Positions 1-6,667 of a stretch of 64,000 nucleotides of DNA are shown here, in pieces. Numbering within the stretch: the first letter of the stretch is position 1; each line of letters starts with the position of its first letter. This DNA is from Bulleidia sp963645035 (GTDB taxonomy: Bacteria; Bacillota_I; Bacilli_A; Erysipelotrichales; Erysipelotrichaceae). The notes beneath the pieces were generated by a model. That model did no database searches and was not told where the DNA came from. It saw only the letters and a program-made list of their open reading frames with translations. The stretch is taken from NCBI GenBank assembly GCA_963645035.1, contig CAVIQY010000002.1, positions 3,933 through 67,932 on the forward strand, written 5' to 3'. The translations under genes and the position numbers were made by a program.

Positions 1-1
1 A

Positions 2-187
2 TTTGGTTACACTATGTGGGGCTTTATCGATGTAGTATCTTGCGGCTCTATGGAAATGAGTAAAAGATATGGTGTAATTTATGTGGACGCAGATGATTCT
101 GGTAAAGGAAGTTATAATCGTAGTAAGAAGGATTCATTCTATTGGTATAAAAAAGTAATTGAATCTAATGGAGAAGATTTAGATTAA
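2..187 (+). CDS. 6-phospho-beta-glucosidase (GH1), C-terminal fragment
   Basis: The first 61 codons read in frame from the window edge to a TAA stop and give the C-terminal tail of a glycoside hydrolase family 1 enzyme. Residues resembling MWGFIDVVSCGSMEMSKRYG, then YVDADD and SFYWYKKVI, match the family's usual end (WGxIDLVS..xEMxKRYG, DD, KxSFxWYKKVI). Family members of this type hydrolyse phosphorylated beta-glucosides delivered by the PTS. The catalytic residues lie upstream, outside the window. A terminator follows after a few bases. Confidence 0.85.
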   Translation, partial: FGYTMWGFIDVVSCGSMEMSKRYGVIYVDADDSGKGSYNRSKKDSFYWYKKVIESNGEDLD

Positions 188-193
188 ACAATT

Positions 194-217
194 AAGGCAC
201 TTTCGGGTGTCTTTTTT
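194..217 (+). terminator. Rho-independent terminator of the GH1 gene
   Basis: AAGGCAC (194-200) pairs with GTGTCTT (207-213, one G-T pair) and runs into a T tract at 212-217. It lies 7 bases after the GH1 stop codon. Confidence 0.8.
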
Positions 218-233
218 GATGCTAAAAGATATC

Positions 234-305
234 GTTTACATGAAACAGGGGAAAAAGGTGTACGTGAAACAAGGAAAAAACATGTACGTGAAACAGGGGG
301 AAAAT
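234..305 (+). repeat. Three imperfect 24-bp direct repeats
   Basis: Three copies of a unit resembling TACRTGAAACARGGGAAAAA begin at 237, 261 and 285, with a strict 24-bp period. The copies differ at a few positions (TACATG versus TACGTG; AGGGG, AAGG and AGGGGG). They are contiguous, so they are not CRISPR-like. Repeats of this kind occur at the ends of some insertion sequences such as the IS21 family, but no transposase remains beside them, so that link is inference. The bases from 306 to 535 hold no gene that I can support. Confidence 0.7.
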
Positions 306-420
306 GTCAAAATAATAAGTAATCATGCTTGAATTTGTGATAGGTAAAATAATTGACTTATATAACAAACTTGGTTAAGAGTGTTGTAAAGTATGGGATT
401 GATAATTTATGCAAATGAGA

Positions 421-451
421 TGTATTTAAATCAAGTGTACTTGCAAATACA
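421..451. other. Nested dyad symmetry in the intergenic region
   Basis: TGTATTT (421-427) is complementary to AAATACA (445-451). Inside lies a second inverted repeat, CAAGT/ACTTG, around GT. There is no T tract, so it is not an obvious terminator. It could be an operator or the remnant of a structured element, and its function is unknown. Confidence 0.35.
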
Positions 452-535
452 TAATGGAATTGCATGATACAAATGTAAAAAAGAGATGGTTTTGTCAATG
501 TGTGTTTATGCGGTTAAGGCATTTTAAAGCATATA

Positions 536-563
536 TTGACTAATTTTATAACTCATTTATAAT
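536..563 (+). promoter_or_regulatory. Promoter of the marR-MATE operon
   Basis: TTGACT (536-541) and TATAAT (558-563) are separated by 16 bp, a near-consensus housekeeping promoter. The predicted start of transcription falls on the operator region that follows. Confidence 0.75.
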
Positions 564-570
564 AATCATT

Positions 571-599
571 GTTCTAAAACGAACAGTTCTAAACAGAAC
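571..599. promoter_or_regulatory. Tandem palindromic operator, probably for the MarR regulator
   Basis: Two adjacent inverted repeats follow the -10 box: GTTC(571-574)/GAAC(581-584) and GTTCT(586-590)/AGAAC(595-599). Their centres lie about 15 bp apart. They cover the expected transcription start and lead directly to the regulator gene. MarR-family proteins usually repress their own operon from such sites, so autorepression is the likely reading. Confidence 0.65.
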
Positions 600-608
600 G
601 ATGGTGAT

Positions 609-1052
609 ATGATGAACGTAATAGATATTTTTGATGCCGGTACAGTAGTATATCAAAATCTTTTAGATTCAGTATGCAAAGAATATGATGTGACCTATAT
701 GGAGCTAGTTATTCTTTTGTTTTTAGCAAACAATCCAACAATGGATAAAGCGAGAGATATTGTGGAAAAAAGACATATAGCGAAATCTCATGCTTCGACG
801 TCGATTCGATCATTAATAGATAAAGGATATATTGAAGGAAAAAACTTAAATGGAGATCGTAGATCTATTCATTTAACGATATTACCTAAAGCAAAAGACA
901 TCGTATTAGCAGGGCAAAATGCACAAAAAGAATATATGAATATTCTTACACAAGGTTTAGACAAAAAAGAATTAATAGAGATTAAAACTTGTATGAAGAA
1001 AATAGAAAAGAATTTATTGATGAAAGAAAAGGAGTTAGAAAATGGAAAATAA
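609..1052 (+). CDS. MarR-family transcriptional regulator
   Basis: This 147-residue protein has the size and layout of a MarR/MepR winged-helix dimer. An N-terminal helix precedes a helix-turn-helix near residues 50-75 (AKSHASTSIRSLIDKGYIEG), then a wing with NGDRRSIHLTI (about 80-90), and C-terminal dimerisation helices rich in lysine and glutamate. Its 3' end overlaps the MATE gene by 11 bp, which indicates translational coupling. The arrangement resembles mepR-mepA of Staphylococcus aureus, where the regulator represses a multidrug pump until a drug binds. The ribosome site (GGTGAT) is modest, and the second ATG at 612 could also serve. Confidence 0.9.
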   Translation: MMNVIDIFDAGTVVYQNLLDSVCKEYDVTYMELVILLFLANNPTMDKARDIVEKRHIAKSHASTSIRSLIDKGYIEGKNLNGDRRSIHLTILPKAKDIVLAGQNAQKEYMNILTQGLDKKELIEIKTCMKKIEKNLLMKEKELENGK

Positions 1053-2403
1053 AGAATTTTTAGGAACAGAACCCATTGGTAAACTTTTATTTAAATTAGC
1101 AGTTCCAACAGTTATCGCTCAAATTATTAATATGCTATATAACATTGTGGATAGAATCTACATTGGGCATATGCCAGGAAATGGTAGCTTAGCATTAACT
1201 GGTGTAGGTGTATGTATGCCTATCATATTAATTGTTTCAGCATTTGCGGCTTTAGTAAGTAGTGGTGGTTCTCCAAGAGCTTCTATTTCTATGGGAAAAG
1301 GAGATTACGACAAAGCAGAAAAAATATTAGGTGAATGTTTTGCATTACAAGTTGTAATTTCTATTGTACTAACGATTATCTTACTTGTATTTGGTAGAAG
1401 TTTCTTACTCGCATTTGGTGCTAGTGAAAATACCATCGAATATGCTGTATCTTATATGCGTATATATGCATTAGGTACGATATTTGTAGAATTAACATTA
1501 GGAATGAATACATTTATTACAGCACAAGGTTTCGCTAAAACAGGTATGTTAACAGTATTAATTGGAGCGGTTTGTAACATCATTCTTGATCCAATCATGA
1601 TTTTTGGTTTAAACATGGGTGTATCTGGTGCCGCACTAGCAACGATTATTTCTCAAGGTGTTTCTACTGTTTGGGTTATTCATTTCTTAAAATCAAATAA
1701 GAGCTTTATTCGTTTAAAGAAAGAAAACTTTAAATTAGAAAAAGACATTATTTTACCTTGTATTACTCTAGGACTAGCTTCATTTATCATGCAAGCAAGT
1801 GAAAGTATTATCTCTGTTTGCTTTAATTCTTCATTACAAAAATATGGTGGTGATATTGCGGTAGGTGCTATGACTATTTTATCTAGCGTAATGCAATTAG
1901 CAATGTTACCAATGCAAGGAATAGGACAAGGTGCTCAACCTATAGCTAGTTATAATTTTGGTGCAAAAAATAAAGACAGATTAAAACAAACATTTAAGTT
2001 ATTACTAATATCTTGTTTAACTTATTCTATTCTTTTATGGCTATTTATTATGACTTGTCCAACAGTTTTCGCTTCTATTTTCTCTACAGATGCTGAACTA
2101 ATTACATATACTTCAAGTGCTTTAAGAATCTATTGTGGATGTTTATTCCTATTTGGTATACAAATTGCTTGTCAGATGTTATTTGTGTCTATTGGTAATG
2201 CTGTATGTTCCATCATCGTTGCGGTATTAAGAAAGTTTGTATTATTAATTCCATTAATCTACATTATGCCTAACTTAGTGGCTGATAAAACAATTGGTGT
2301 TTATATGGCAGAACCAATAGCTGATGGTCTTGCGGTAACTTTTACAGCAATCTTATTCTTCTTTGAATTTAGAAAAGCTTTAAATAAATTAGAGGAAAAT
2401 TAA
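1042..2403 (+). CDS. MATE-family multidrug/Na+ antiporter (MepA-like)
   Basis: The 453-residue protein has about twelve hydrophobic segments and the two-fold internal symmetry of MATE exporters. The N-terminal region (KLLFKLAVPTVIAQIINMLYNIVDRIYIGH) is typical of the MepA/DinF branch. Such proteins export cationic drugs or metabolites in exchange for sodium or protons. It is the second gene of a two-gene operon with an upstream MarR regulator, so a repressor-controlled efflux pump is likely. The substrate cannot be read from sequence. A strong terminator follows. Confidence 0.92.
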   Translation: MENKEFLGTEPIGKLLFKLAVPTVIAQIINMLYNIVDRIYIGHMPGNGSLALTGVGVCMPIILIVSAFAALVSSGGSPRASISMGKGDYDKAEKILGECFALQVVISIVLTIILLVFGRSFLLAFGASENTIEYAVSYMRIYALGTIFVELTLGMNTFITAQGFAKTGMLTVLIGAVCNIILDPIMIFGLNMGVSGAALATIISQGVSTVWVIHFLKSNKSFIRLKKENFKLEKDIILPCITLGLASFIMQASESIISVCFNSSLQKYGGDIAVGAMTILSSVMQLAMLPMQGIGQGAQPIASYNFGAKNKDRLKQTFKLLLISCLTYSILLWLFIMTCPTVFASIFSTDAELITYTSSALRIYCGCLFLFGIQIACQMLFVSIGNAVCSIIVAVLRKFVLLIPLIYIMPNLVADKTIGVYMAEPIADGLAVTFTAILFFFEFRKALNKLEEN

Positions 2404-2410
2404 CTACAGA

Positions 2411-2450
2411 AAAAACAATGTTCTTGTGTTGTACAACAACATTGTTTTTT
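2411..2450 (+). terminator. Terminator of the marR-MATE operon
   Basis: AAAAACAATGTT (2411-2422) pairs with AACATTGTTTTT (2438-2449) and continues as a T tract. It starts 7 bases after the MATE stop. Confidence 0.85.
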
Positions 2451-2468
2451 TGTATCTAGATAAATAAA

Positions 2469-2490
2469 GTGCCTAGCAAATGCTAGACAC
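2469..2490 (-). terminator. Terminator of metK
   Basis: GTGCCTAGC (2469-2477) and GCTAGACAC (2482-2490) form a stem. On the minus strand it is followed by TTTATTT, just after the metK stop codon. Confidence 0.75.
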
Positions 2491-2497
2491 TAATAGA

Positions 2498-3589
2498 TTA
2501 AAGATTAATTTTCTTGAAGGCTTCCCAAGGTAGTTCTTTTCTACCGAAGTGACCATAGTTTGTTGTTGTTGCGTAAATAGGTCTTCTTAAATCTAATTCG
2601 TTAATAATATTTGATACGCTGAAATCAAAATTCTTTTCTACGATATCTAATAGTTCTTCTTCAGAATATTTGCTTGTACCAAATGTATCTAATGTTACAG
2701 ATAATGGTTTTGGTTTACCAATTGCATAAGATAATTCGATTTGACATTTATCACATAAACCATTCGCAACTAAGTTTCTGCATACATAACGAGCATAATA
2801 TGCAGCACTTCTATCTACCTTAGTTGGATCTTTACTAGAGAAACATCCTCCACCAATAGGAGCGTATCCACCATATGTATCGACTACAATCTTACGACCT
2901 GTTGTGCCTGAGTCACCCCAACTACCACCTAAGATAAAGCTACCAGATGGATTGATGAAATATTTTGTGTTTTCATCTAAGTATTTTTCTTCGACGATAG
3001 GTTTGATGACTTTTTCAAGAACTAAATCATGAATTTCTTCTTGTGTAATATCTTTTGTATGTTGTGTAGAAACGACAATTGTATCGACTCTCTTTAATAC
3101 ACCATTGTCATATTCAACTGTAACTTGTGTTTTACCATCAGGTCTTAAACGTGGATCTTCTCTTCTTACTTTTTCAAGTTGCTTAGCTAGCTTATGAGCA
3201 CAATTGATGGCATAAGGCATATATTCTTCAGTTTCATTAGAAGCATAGCCAAACATAATACCTTGGTCACCAGCTGAAAGTTCATCATGAGCTACAGCAC
3301 TATTAATTTCAGAAGATTGTTTGTTTACTTTTACTTCGACATGATATTCTTCATCATAACCAATATCTTTTAATACTTTTTTAGCAATAGCTTCATAATC
3401 AATGTTCGCTGTTGTTCCAGCTTCACCATAAACAAGAATTAAATCATCTTTAATGGTAGCTTCAACTGCCATATGCGCATATGGATCTTGACGAAGAGCT
3501 TCATCAAGGATACTGTCGGCAATTAAGTCACATACCTTATCTGGGTGACCACTCGTTACCGATTCACTTGTAAAAAATCTTTTAGACAT
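2498..3589 (-). CDS. metK: S-adenosylmethionine synthase
   Basis: This 363-residue protein makes SAM from methionine and ATP. The N-terminal FTSESVTSGHPDKVCD motif, the central GDQGIMFGYA signature and KDPTKVDRSAAY carry the usual ATP, metal and catalytic residues. It is somewhat shorter than the roughly 385-400 residues of most bacterial MetKs. The segment normally reading close to ARHGGGAFSGKD is here APIGGGCFSSKD, so the histidine is lost while K, D and R downstream are kept. An S-box leader upstream shows feedback by SAM. The ribosome site is AGGAAGGAG. Confidence 0.96.
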   Translation of the reverse strand: MSKRFFTSESVTSGHPDKVCDLIADSILDEALRQDPYAHMAVEATIKDDLILVYGEAGTTANIDYEAIAKKVLKDIGYDEEYHVEVKVNKQSSEINSAVAHDELSAGDQGIMFGYASNETEEYMPYAINCAHKLAKQLEKVRREDPRLRPDGKTQVTVEYDNGVLKRVDTIVVSTQHTKDITQEEIHDLVLEKVIKPIVEEKYLDENTKYFINPSGSFILGGSWGDSGTTGRKIVVDTYGGYAPIGGGCFSSKDPTKVDRSAAYYARYVCRNLVANGLCDKCQIELSYAIGKPKPLSVTLDTFGTSKYSEEELLDIVEKNFDFSVSNIINELDLRRPIYATTTNYGHFGRKELPWEAFKKINL

Positions 3590-3627
3590 AATAAAAACTC
3601 CTTCCTTGTCTATCTTGTACCAACTTA

Positions 3628-3736
3628 GAAAGAGTTTAGAAATGGCTCTTTCTTTATCGCTGTCAGCATTACCACCTTGCTTAATGTAGGTTGGTATGAG
3701 GTTATGAGCTGACCCTCTACCTCATTCTTGATAAAA
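3628..3736 (-). promoter_or_regulatory. SAM-I (S-box) riboswitch in the metK leader
   Basis: Read on the minus strand, the leader has P1 TTTATC (3735-3730) pairing with GATAAA (3658-3653). It also has AAGA after P1, an AGAGGGTCAG element, CCAACC, and AAGGTGGTAA followed by CAG. These match S-box landmarks and sit before metK, the classical target. Downstream, CTCTTTC/GAAAGAG form a hairpin (3628-3652) without a clear U tract. TACCAAC of the aptamer (3690-3696 strand) can pair with GTTGGTA further down. The leader's GAAAGAG-facing strand may instead meet the GGAAGGAG ribosome site, so control of translation is possible. Confidence 0.8.
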
Positions 3737-3745
3737 GACAACTAT

Positions 3746-3774
3746 ATTATTCTCAATTTATGTGTATTTGTACA
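3746..3774 (-). promoter_or_regulatory. Candidate metK promoter
   Basis: On the minus strand TGTACA (3774-3769) and AATAAT (3751-3746) are spaced 17 bp apart, placing the start of transcription just ahead of the riboswitch P1 stem. Both boxes deviate from consensus. Confidence 0.4.
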
Positions 3775-3809
3775 TATACAAAAATAAGAAAATGTAGCAT
3801 AGACCTTAA

Positions 3810-3858
3810 TGTTTACTATTATTAACAAAATTGCGTAAAATGTTTATAATAGTAAACA
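3810..3858. promoter_or_regulatory. hipBA promoter flanked by a perfect 13-bp inverted repeat
   Basis: TTAACA (3822-3827) and TATAAT (3845-3850) lie 17 bp apart. TGTTTACTATTAT (3810-3822) is the exact reverse complement of ATAATAGTAAACA (3846-3858), so one arm abuts the -35 box and the other covers the -10 box. This is the expected geometry for autorepression by the HipB antitoxin. Confidence 0.75.
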
Positions 3859-3872
3859 CTAGAGGTGCATAC

Positions 3873-4196
3873 ATGAAAAAAGCAGCATATAACTTAATGC
3901 CTAAAACAGAAAAAATATTATGTACAATGGGCGAACAGATTAAATTAGCAAGATTAAGGAGAAATTTGACAATACAACTAGTTGCTGAAAGAGCAGGAAT
4001 TAGTAGAGCAACAGTATGGAAAATTGAAAAAGGTGATCCTTCTGTAGCAATGGGAATGTATGCTGTTGTATTGATGGCATTAAATGGTTTGGATAAAGAT
4101 TTATTGCTTATTGCAAAAGATGATGAACTAGGTAGAACGTTACAAGATTTGAATTTAAAGCCAGGAAGAAGGGCAACATGGAGGAATAAAAAATGA
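3873..4196 (+). CDS. hipB: HipB-like antitoxin, XRE helix-turn-helix
   Basis: I chose the ATG at 3873 because AGAGGTG (3861-3867) precedes it; the longer frame from 3831 would start inside the promoter. The 107-residue product carries an XRE-type helix-turn-helix (IKLARLRRNLTIQLVAERAG, then SRATVWKIEKGDPSV) and a basic tail (KPGRRATWRNKK). Its stop overlaps the start of hipA by 4 bp. HipB-type antitoxins bind the operator and cap the HipA kinase. The flanking inverted repeat at the promoter supports self-regulation. Confidence 0.87.
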   Translation: MKKAAYNLMPKTEKILCTMGEQIKLARLRRNLTIQLVAERAGISRATVWKIEKGDPSVAMGMYAVVLMALNGLDKDLLLIAKDDELGRTLQDLNLKPGRRATWRNKK

Positions 4197-5467
4197 ATAT
4201 AAACCAAAAGACAATTTATGTATTTGATAATTTCAGTTTTGTTAAGCCAATTCTTCTTGGAAGACTATATGTTGATGTTTTAAGAGGGCAAGAAAATTAT
4301 TCTTTTGAATATGATACAGAGTGGTTAAATGAAACGAAATGTTCTGTAAGTTTAGATCCCGATTTAATTCCGTATTTAGGAAGACAATTTCCAAAAGATA
4401 ATCAAATGTTTGGTGTATTTTCAGATGCTTCACCAGATAGATGGGGAAGAACTTTGATGAATAGACGAGAAAGAGAAATAGCAAATAATGAAAATAGGAA
4501 ACCTCAAAAATTACATGAGAGTGATTATTTGATTGGCGTATATGATGAAACAAGAATGGGAGGACTGCGATTTAAATTGGATTTAGATGGTCCTTTTCTA
4601 TCGAATGATTCTGATTCATCTGTACCACCATGGACGACTTTAAGGAGTCTAGAAGAAGCGTCACGTAATTATGAGAAAGATGAAAATGATAATAAATGGC
4701 TAAATCAATTGATTAAACCAGGCTCTTCACTTGGTGGAGCAAGACCTAAAGCAAATGTAGTAGATACACAAGGACAGTTGTGGATTGCAAAGTTTCCTTC
4801 TAGAAATGACACGAATGATGTGGGGGCTTGGGAAAAAGTTGCAAATGATTTAGCAAAAATGGTTGGGTTAGACATTCCAGAATCTAAACTAGAAAAATTT
4901 TCGAATTTGGGAAGTACTTTTTTAGTGAAAAGATTTGATCGATTAAAAGATAAACGAATTCATTTTGCTTCAGCTATGACATTACTAGGGAAAAAAGATG
5001 GAGCTTCTTCACAGGATGGGACAAGTTATCTAGAATTAGCTGAATTTATAAAAACATATGGTGTCTGCCCAAAAAATGATTTGATAGAACTATGGAAGAG
5101 AATTGTATTTAATATGGCTATTTCAAATACAGATGATCATCTAAGAAATCATGCGTTTATATTAGAAGAAAAAGGATGGAAATTATCTCCTTTGTATGAT
5201 GTAAATCCTGTTTCCTATGGAAATGAATTATCTTTAAATGTAACGGAAGACGATAATCGGATTGACCTCCATCTAGCTTTAGATGTTGCACGCTCTTTTG
5301 GAATTGCTAATGATGAAGCAAAATTAGAAATAAATCATATTTTAAACATTGTTAAAAATAATTGGGAACAGTTAGCTCTAAAATATGGTTTAACTAGAAA
5401 TCAAATTTTAAATATGAAAGATGCTTTTCGTTTGTGCAATGAAAATAATAAATTGGAATATGAATAA
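4193..5467 (+). CDS. hipA: HipA-family serine/threonine kinase toxin
   Basis: The 424-residue protein has the full HipA layout. An N-terminal subdomain (about 10-130) precedes a conserved KPGSSLGGARPK loop (175-186) corresponding to the autophosphorylated serine loop. The kinase core has SNTDDHLRNH (311-320) as catalytic loop and LYDVNP (334-339) as the metal-binding motif. HipA of E. coli phosphorylates glutamyl-tRNA synthetase and induces persistence, and related kinases use other targets. Key residues are all present, so it should be active. It overlaps hipB by ATGA, typical of a toxin-antitoxin operon. Confidence 0.9.
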   Translation: MNINQKTIYVFDNFSFVKPILLGRLYVDVLRGQENYSFEYDTEWLNETKCSVSLDPDLIPYLGRQFPKDNQMFGVFSDASPDRWGRTLMNRREREIANNENRKPQKLHESDYLIGVYDETRMGGLRFKLDLDGPFLSNDSDSSVPPWTTLRSLEEASRNYEKDENDNKWLNQLIKPGSSLGGARPKANVVDTQGQLWIAKFPSRNDTNDVGAWEKVANDLAKMVGLDIPESKLEKFSNLGSTFLVKRFDRLKDKRIHFASAMTLLGKKDGASSQDGTSYLELAEFIKTYGVCPKNDLIELWKRIVFNMAISNTDDHLRNHAFILEEKGWKLSPLYDVNPVSYGNELSLNVTEDDNRIDLHLALDVARSFGIANDEAKLEINHILNIVKNNWEQLALKYGLTRNQILNMKDAFRLCNENNKLEYE

Positions 5468-5468
5468 G

Positions 5469-5516
5469 AGAAGAATGCTAAATTAAGCAAAAGTTAAAGA
5501 CATTCTTCTTTTGCTT
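5469..5516 (+). terminator. Terminator of hipBA
   Basis: AGAAGAATG (5469-5477) pairs with CATTCTTCT (5501-5509) across a 23-base loop, followed by a T-rich run. Confidence 0.65.
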
Positions 5517-5541
5517 TTCTGAATTGAAGTATAATAAGATT

Positions 5542-6666
5542 ATGAAAATTAATTTAAGTGAACAAACAAAAGAAAATATCAAAGCATATACCTTATCAGG
5601 TATACTCATCGTGATTGCATTTTTCATTCTAAAGAATGCATCGGTTATCTTGAGTTTCTTATCTAGTTTTTGGAACACTTTAATGCCATTCGTGTTAGGT
5701 TTTGCATTTGCATTTATTTTGATTCCATTGAGGCGGATTATTGAAAATGAATGGTTTAAGAAACTAAACTGGACAAAGAAAACAAAAAGGAATGTTGCAG
5801 TACTAATTTCAATGATTATTTTTGCAATTGTTATTGCAAGTTTCTTCATTGTTTTAATTCCACAACTTGTATCTAGTATCAAAACATTAATTAGTTCATT
5901 TGATGGATATGTCACAACATTTACTTCTTTCTTTGAAAAATTTGAAATTCAAGAAGAATATAAAACAATATTTGATAGCTTGATCAATGCTTTAGAAAAC
6001 TTCTTTAATTCTCTTGTTTCAGGAGAAAAGAATGTCATTAGCACAATTGTTAGTTATTCTGTATCCTTTATTTCTAGTGTATTTAATGTCTTTATTGCCT
6101 TAATTATTGCAGTATATCTACTTGTAGATGAAGAACGATTTAAGGATCAAATTAGCAGAGTAGTAAGAGCTGTATTTGGAAAGAGAATTTCTAAAAATAT
6201 ATTTTATGTATCAATATTGACATCGAAAATGTTTAATAGCTTTATTTTTGGTAAAGCATTAGATTCCTTAATTATTGGTATTATTTGTTGGATTGGTACC
6301 GCAATATTACGTATGCCTTATGCAACATTAATTTCGTTTATTGTTGGTTTAACAAATATGATTCCTGTATTTGGACCATTTATTGGAGCGATTCCATGTA
6401 TATTTATCTTGTTATTTATTAGCCCAATAAAAGCGTTAGAATTTACAATATTTGTATTTGCTTTACAACAAGTAGATGGAAATATTATTGGACCAAAGAT
6501 TTTAGGAGATTCATTAGGACTACCTGCACTTTGGGTTATGTTTGCGATTATTGTTGGTGGTGGCTTATTTGGAATATTAGGTATGTTTTTTGGTGTACCA
6601 CTATTCTCTGTTATTTATGTATTAATCCGTGATGGAGTGAATAAGAAATTGAAAGAGGAGGAATGA
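5542..6666 (+). CDS. AI-2E family transporter (PerM/YtvI-like permease)
   Basis: The protein (374 residues from the ATG at 5542) has about eight membrane segments and the domain order of the AI-2E exporter family (PF01594). The central stretch YLLVDEERFKDQI and the late VGLTNMIPVFGPFIGAIP motif are characteristic. Relatives include sodium/proton antiporters and the putative autoinducer exporter TqsA; the substrate here is unknown. A TATAAT at 5530-5535 lies only 6 bases before this ATG and no ribosome site is visible, so the message may be leaderless. A TTG 18 bases upstream (5524) would place the -10 box inside the gene. pepF follows after one base. Confidence 0.85.
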   Translation: MKINLSEQTKENIKAYTLSGILIVIAFFILKNASVILSFLSSFWNTLMPFVLGFAFAFILIPLRRIIENEWFKKLNWTKKTKRNVAVLISMIIFAIVIASFFIVLIPQLVSSIKTLISSFDGYVTTFTSFFEKFEIQEEYKTIFDSLINALENFFNSLVSGEKNVISTIVSYSVSFISSVFNVFIALIIAVYLLVDEERFKDQISRVVRAVFGKRISKNIFYVSILTSKMFNSFIFGKALDSLIIGIICWIGTAILRMPYATLISFIVGLTNMIPVFGPFIGAIPCIFILLFISPIKALEFTIFVFALQQVDGNIIGPKILGDSLGLPALWVMFAIIVGGGLFGILGMFFGVPLFSVIYVLIRDGVNKKLKEEE

Positions 6667-6667
6667 G

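Noticed and set aside
234..305. CRISPR array
   Set aside because: The repeats are contiguous with no unique spacers, and no cas genes are present.
3806..4207. Minus-strand ORF of 133 codons over hipB
   Set aside because: It is the mirror of hipB, has no ribosome site and no family resemblance.
5478..5915. Minus-strand ORF opposite the AI-2E gene
   Set aside because: No ribosome site or homology, and it runs through the hipBA terminator.
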